From positions 1 through 8,657 of the forward strand of contig CAUDDP010000078.1 of assembly GCA_958448395.1 (NCBI GenBank): 8,657 nucleotides of DNA, in the 5' to 3' direction. This DNA is from an uncultured Oscillospiraceae bacterium (GTDB taxonomy: Bacteria > Bacillota > Clostridia > Oscillospirales > Ruminococcaceae). A program made the translations under genes and the position numbers. The notes beneath the pieces were generated by a model. The model saw only the letters and a program-made list of their open reading frames with translations, had not been told where the DNA came from and did no database searches. Shown here piece by piece: positions 6,370 to 8,657 of this stretch. Numbering within the stretch: position 1 is the stretch's first letter; every line of letters starts with the position of its first letter.

Positions 6370-7179
6370 TTATTTAGAAAGCTCATAAGCACGCTTCGTA
6401 CAACGACGACACGCATCTTTGACAATATCCTCCATCTTGCCTTCATACAAAGCATCTAACCCAGCAAGCGTAGTACCACCTGGCGAGCTAACCTGCCGAA
6501 TCAGGGTATCGACATCATAACCAGAATCCGTCAGCATGGCTGCGGAACCAATTAAACTTTGTGCAAACAACTGCTTAGCAGCTTCCTCTCCAATGCCAAC
6601 TTCTTTTGCATAATCCAGAAAACCCTTTGCAAACAGATAAATAAATGCCGGACTGCTGCCATTAATGGCAATGACTTCCGCCATTTTATCCAACGGCAGA
6701 ACCGCTGTTACCCCACAAAGCGAGAACAATTGTTTTACAAATGCAAACTCTTCATCCGAAACCAGAGCAATGCGTGACAATGCTGTCGCACCCTTTCCCA
6801 GCAGAAGCGGCGTATTAGGCATTACCTGAATCACCTTTGCATCCGGCTTTGTCTGACTGCGGATATAATCCGGTGTCATGCCTGCTGCAATGGAGACAAT
6901 TACAGTATCCTCTGTCACAGATTCTGCAATCCGGGGAAGCAATGTGTCAAACTGCTGTGGCTTGACCGCAAGAAATACATACTTACACTGCTGTACCACT
7001 TCTGCCTCTGAACAACATGCTGTCACGCCGATTTCTGCCAGTGCAGCTGTCTTTTCTGCCATGTGGTCATAAGCATACAGTTTAACCTGCTCTGCCAGCT
7101 GACTACCGGCAATGCCCCTCATGATGGCACTGCCCATATTTCCAGCACCCAAAAAACCGATTTTCACGTTTTCCATCAT
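6370..7179 (-). CDS. proC: Pyrroline-5-carboxylate reductase
   Basis: ProC reduces 1-pyrroline-5-carboxylate to L-proline with NAD(P)H, the last step of proline synthesis, in the cytoplasm. The 269-residue product is full length. It has the Rossmann motif GAGNMG (11-16), AVKPQ (71-75), MPNTP (120-124) at the domain junction, SSPAF (175-179) and the signature VSSPGGTTLAGL (230-241) of the C-terminal dimerisation and substrate domain. Two adjacent ATG codons (7179 and 7176) compete; AGGA 6 nt upstream fits the first slightly better. It lies after the pfkA terminator and so needs its own promoter, but only an A/T-rich stretch with no clear -10/-35 pair is visible. No proA or proB is present in the window. 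Confidence 0.96.
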   Translation of the reverse strand: MMENVKIGFLGAGNMGSAIMRGIAGSQLAEQVKLYAYDHMAEKTAALAEIGVTACCSEAEVVQQCKYVFLAVKPQQFDTLLPRIAESVTEDTVIVSIAAGMTPDYIRSQTKPDAKVIQVMPNTPLLLGKGATALSRIALVSDEEFAFVKQLFSLCGVTAVLPLDKMAEVIAINGSSPAFIYLFAKGFLDYAKEVGIGEEAAKQLFAQSLIGSAAMLTDSGYDVDTLIRQVSSPGGTTLAGLDALYEGKMEDIVKDACRRCTKRAYELSK

Positions 7180-7235
7180 TTTTATTCCTGCCCTTCTTTA
7201 AAAATTGTGAATTTAAATTGCAATTCTATTCATAA

Positions 7236-7269
7236 CAAAAGAAGCACACCCGACCACTTGCGGATGTGC
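7236..7269 (-). terminator. Intrinsic terminator after pfkA
   Basis: On the minus-strand RNA, GCACAUCCG (7261-7269) pairs with CGGGUGUGC (7244-7252) in 9 pairs (one U-G) around an 8-nt loop. UUCUUUUG follows. It lies 25 nt past the pfkA stop codon. Confidence 0.88.
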
Positions 7270-7294
7270 CCCCGAACAAATCAATTCTCATTCA

Positions 7295-8260
7295 TTAGAA
7301 AAATGCAATGTCCTGTGCGATCTTGTGCAGCCGTTCTTCATACGGTTTCTTCATGGAAAGTGCTTCCTGAATATCAAAGTCCACAATCTTATTGTTCTGC
7401 ATACCAACAACCCGATTGCTTGCACCGCTTTCCAGCAGTTCTACTGCATAGTAACCCATTTCGCTCGCAACGACACGATCCCGAACGGTCGGACAGCCGC
7501 CACGCTGTACATGACCCAATACCGTTGCTCTGGATTCAATACCAGTCTTTTCCTGAACCGCTCTTGCAATTCCCTCTGCATTGCCGATATTTTCTGCTAC
7601 TACAATGATAAAGTTCTGCTTGCCGTTCTTCTTGCATTCCAGCATCTTTCTTGCCAAATCATCCAGATCATACGGCACTTCCTTGGTGATGATTTCCACA
7701 GCACCGCTTGCCAAACCAGTATTCACTGCAATAAAGCCGGCACCTCTGCCCATAACTTCTACCACGCTGCAACGGTCATGAGACTGACAGGTATCCTGCA
7801 ACTTATCAATCAATTCAATACAAGTATTCATTGCCGTATCATAACCAATGGTATATTCTGTGCAGGCAATGTCATTATCAATGGTACCCGGCAGTCCAAC
7901 ACAGGCAATACCTCTTGCAGACAGATCCGCTGCTCCACGGAACGAACCGTCACCGCCAATGACAACAATCCCTTCCATGCCATACTTCTGGCAGGTTTCC
8001 TTTGCTTTCTGCATACCAGCTTCTGTACGGAACTCTGCACTTCTTGCCGTATACAGAATCGTACCGCCCTTGTGAATGATATTGGATACACTCATTTCAT
8101 CCATCTCAATGACATCATCTTCAATCAGACCGCAATAACCTCTGCGAATGCCGTATACCTTAATGCCCTTCTGCAAAGCAGAGCGTACAACTGCACGAAC
8201 GGCTGCGTTCATGCCCGGTGCGTCACCGCCGCTTGTCAATACACCAATCGTTTTGATCAT
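7295..8260 (-). CDS. pfkA: ATP-dependent 6-phosphofructokinase
   Basis: PfkA phosphorylates fructose 6-phosphate to fructose 1,6-bisphosphate, the committed step of glycolysis. It is usually an allosteric homotetramer. The 321-residue product matches the bacterial type of about 320 residues. Motifs are TSGGDAPGMNAAVRA (9-23), GGDGS (102-106), TIDND (126-130) with the catalytic aspartate, MGRGAG (170-175) and the family signature LGHVQRGG (248-255). Glycine in GGDGS, where pyrophosphate-dependent enzymes have aspartate, indicates ATP as donor. GRGAG replaces the more usual GRHAG or GRYCG, a small variation. GGAG lies 9 nt before the ATG. It has its own promoter and terminator, so it appears monocistronic, without a neighbouring pyk. 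Confidence 0.97.
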   Translation of the reverse strand: MIKTIGVLTSGGDAPGMNAAVRAVVRSALQKGIKVYGIRRGYCGLIEDDVIEMDEMSVSNIIHKGGTILYTARSAEFRTEAGMQKAKETCQKYGMEGIVVIGGDGSFRGAADLSARGIACVGLPGTIDNDIACTEYTIGYDTAMNTCIELIDKLQDTCQSHDRCSVVEVMGRGAGFIAVNTGLASGAVEIITKEVPYDLDDLARKMLECKKNGKQNFIIVVAENIGNAEGIARAVQEKTGIESRATVLGHVQRGGCPTVRDRVVASEMGYYAVELLESGASNRVVGMQNNKIVDFDIQEALSMKKPYEERLHKIAQDIAFF

Positions 8261-8277
8261 AATTTTCTACTCCATTC

Positions 8278-8289
8278 TGCCAATTGGCA
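8278..8289. promoter_or_regulatory. Perfect 12-nt palindrome in the pfkA leader
   Basis: TGCCAATTGGCA is fully self-complementary and sits 17 nt before the pfkA start codon, just upstream of the GGAG ribosome site. It could be a repressor operator acting as a roadblock, or a small RNA hairpin affecting translation. It does not match the CcpA cre consensus. Confidence 0.4.
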
Positions 8290-8348
8290 AATATTTTCAA
8301 CAATCAATAAAAATTTGCATTACGATTGTAACATCATACACACTCTTT

Positions 8349-8376
8349 ATTATACTCACTTTATAGCGTTTGTCAA
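8349..8376 (-). promoter_or_regulatory. Sigma-A promoter of pfkA
   Basis: A consensus TTGACA (8371-8376), a 16-nt spacer and a consensus TATAAT (8349-8354) lie on the minus strand. The start would be near 8342, giving a leader of about 80 nt. The perfect palindrome GGGAATTCCC (8377-8386) abuts the -35 on its upstream side and may be a regulator site. Confidence 0.85.
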
Positions 8377-8386
8377 GGGAATTCCC

Positions 8387-8605
8387 AGAAATTTAACACT
8401 TTTCAACTGTAAATTGTTTTTAAAAAATGGAAAAAAATAAAAGATCGCTTTCTGCTGTAACCTGTAAAACAGATTTCTGTGCACACACAAATTAATTTTA
8501 CAAAATAGAGAAAATATGATAAAAATAGGATCGAATCGGGATAGGAAAAATAGCGAGATACTTTGAAGGCGTAGAAACAGAGAAAGAATACAAATAGATT
8601 TCACG
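8387..8605. other. A/T-rich spacer upstream of pfkA
   Basis: I see no convincing gene. The minus-strand frame across 8356-8625 is composed of phenylalanine- and leucine-rich low-complexity sequence from A/T tracts, and it lacks a ribosome site. Short CTGT/ACAG inverted repeats near 8453-8480 have no clear U-tract stem partner. Confidence 0.5.
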
Positions 8606-8652
8606 CCGCAGGCGACTGCGGTCAAGCTGGCTCAGGCGGCGAGTCGCCGCAG
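8606..8652 (+). repeat. Interspersed hairpin module, diverged copy C
   Basis: Two perfect hairpins, CCGCAG-GCGA-CTGCGG (8606-8621) and GCGGCG-AGT-CGCCGC (8636-8650), flank a core. Positions 8615-8635 are the exact reverse complement of 322-342 in copy A. Orientation is opposite to copies A and B. The core is kept while the flanking stems are replaced, which suggests a modular repeat family. The element may continue beyond the window edge. Confidence 0.65.
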
Positions 8653-8657
8653 ACAGC

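Noticed and set aside
7180..7235. Promoter of proC
   Set aside because: The stretch is A/T-rich with AATTGCAATT and similar short inverted repeats, but no acceptable -35/-10 pair with normal spacing.
7325..8440. 371-codon plus-strand frame opposite pfkA
   Set aside because: It is antisense to a well-conserved gene, is rich in Cys, His, Asn and Ile typical of a shadow frame, and has no recognisable domain.
8356..8625. 89-codon minus-strand ORF upstream of pfkA
   Set aside because: It overlaps the pfkA promoter and repeat copy C, has low-complexity Phe/Leu content and lacks a ribosome site.

Overview
The window looks like chromosomal DNA of a low-to-medium GC Gram-positive anaerobe, most likely Ruminococcus or a close Oscillospiraceae relative. 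This rests on strong AGGAGG-type ribosome sites, sigma-A promoters with extended -10 boxes, clostridial-type PNPase, S15 and PfkA proteins, and hairpin-rich interspersed elements between genes. The genus is an inference. All seven convincing genes lie on the minus strand, so transcription runs from high to low coordinates.

In transcription order: pfkA (8260-7295) has its own near-consensus promoter and a leader with a perfect 12-nt palindrome, and ends at a clear intrinsic terminator. proC (7179-6370) and a five-helix membrane protein resembling SpoIIM (6257-5703) follow. Next come 455 bp without a normal gene, holding a chain of hairpins and a possible 16-codon mini-ORF. A DUF624/YesL-type membrane protein (5247-4267) then precedes the rpsO-pnp unit (4116-1550). 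That unit has a strong extended -10 promoter, a roughly 95-nt leader, an intrinsic terminator between the two genes, a long imperfect stem-loop in the pnp leader, and a terminator after pnp. A separate strong promoter drives the last gene (1367-414), a membrane-anchored double-Cache-like sensor with no cytoplasmic output domain. The last 413 bp hold seven consecutive hairpins followed by a conserved repeat module.

The genes are mostly housekeeping: glycolysis (PfkA), proline synthesis (ProC), ribosome assembly (S15) and RNA turnover (PNPase). The least explained content is intergenic. A 40-nt hairpin module (316-355 and 5615-5654, 35 of 40 positions identical) lies about 50-60 nt downstream of two unrelated stop codons. 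Each copy is joined to a different set of hairpins. A diverged, inverted relative with a 21-nt identical core lies at 8606-8652. These look like a modular family of interspersed hairpin elements, possibly acting as mRNA 3' ends. The pnp leader stem-loop is a good candidate for structure-based autoregulation.
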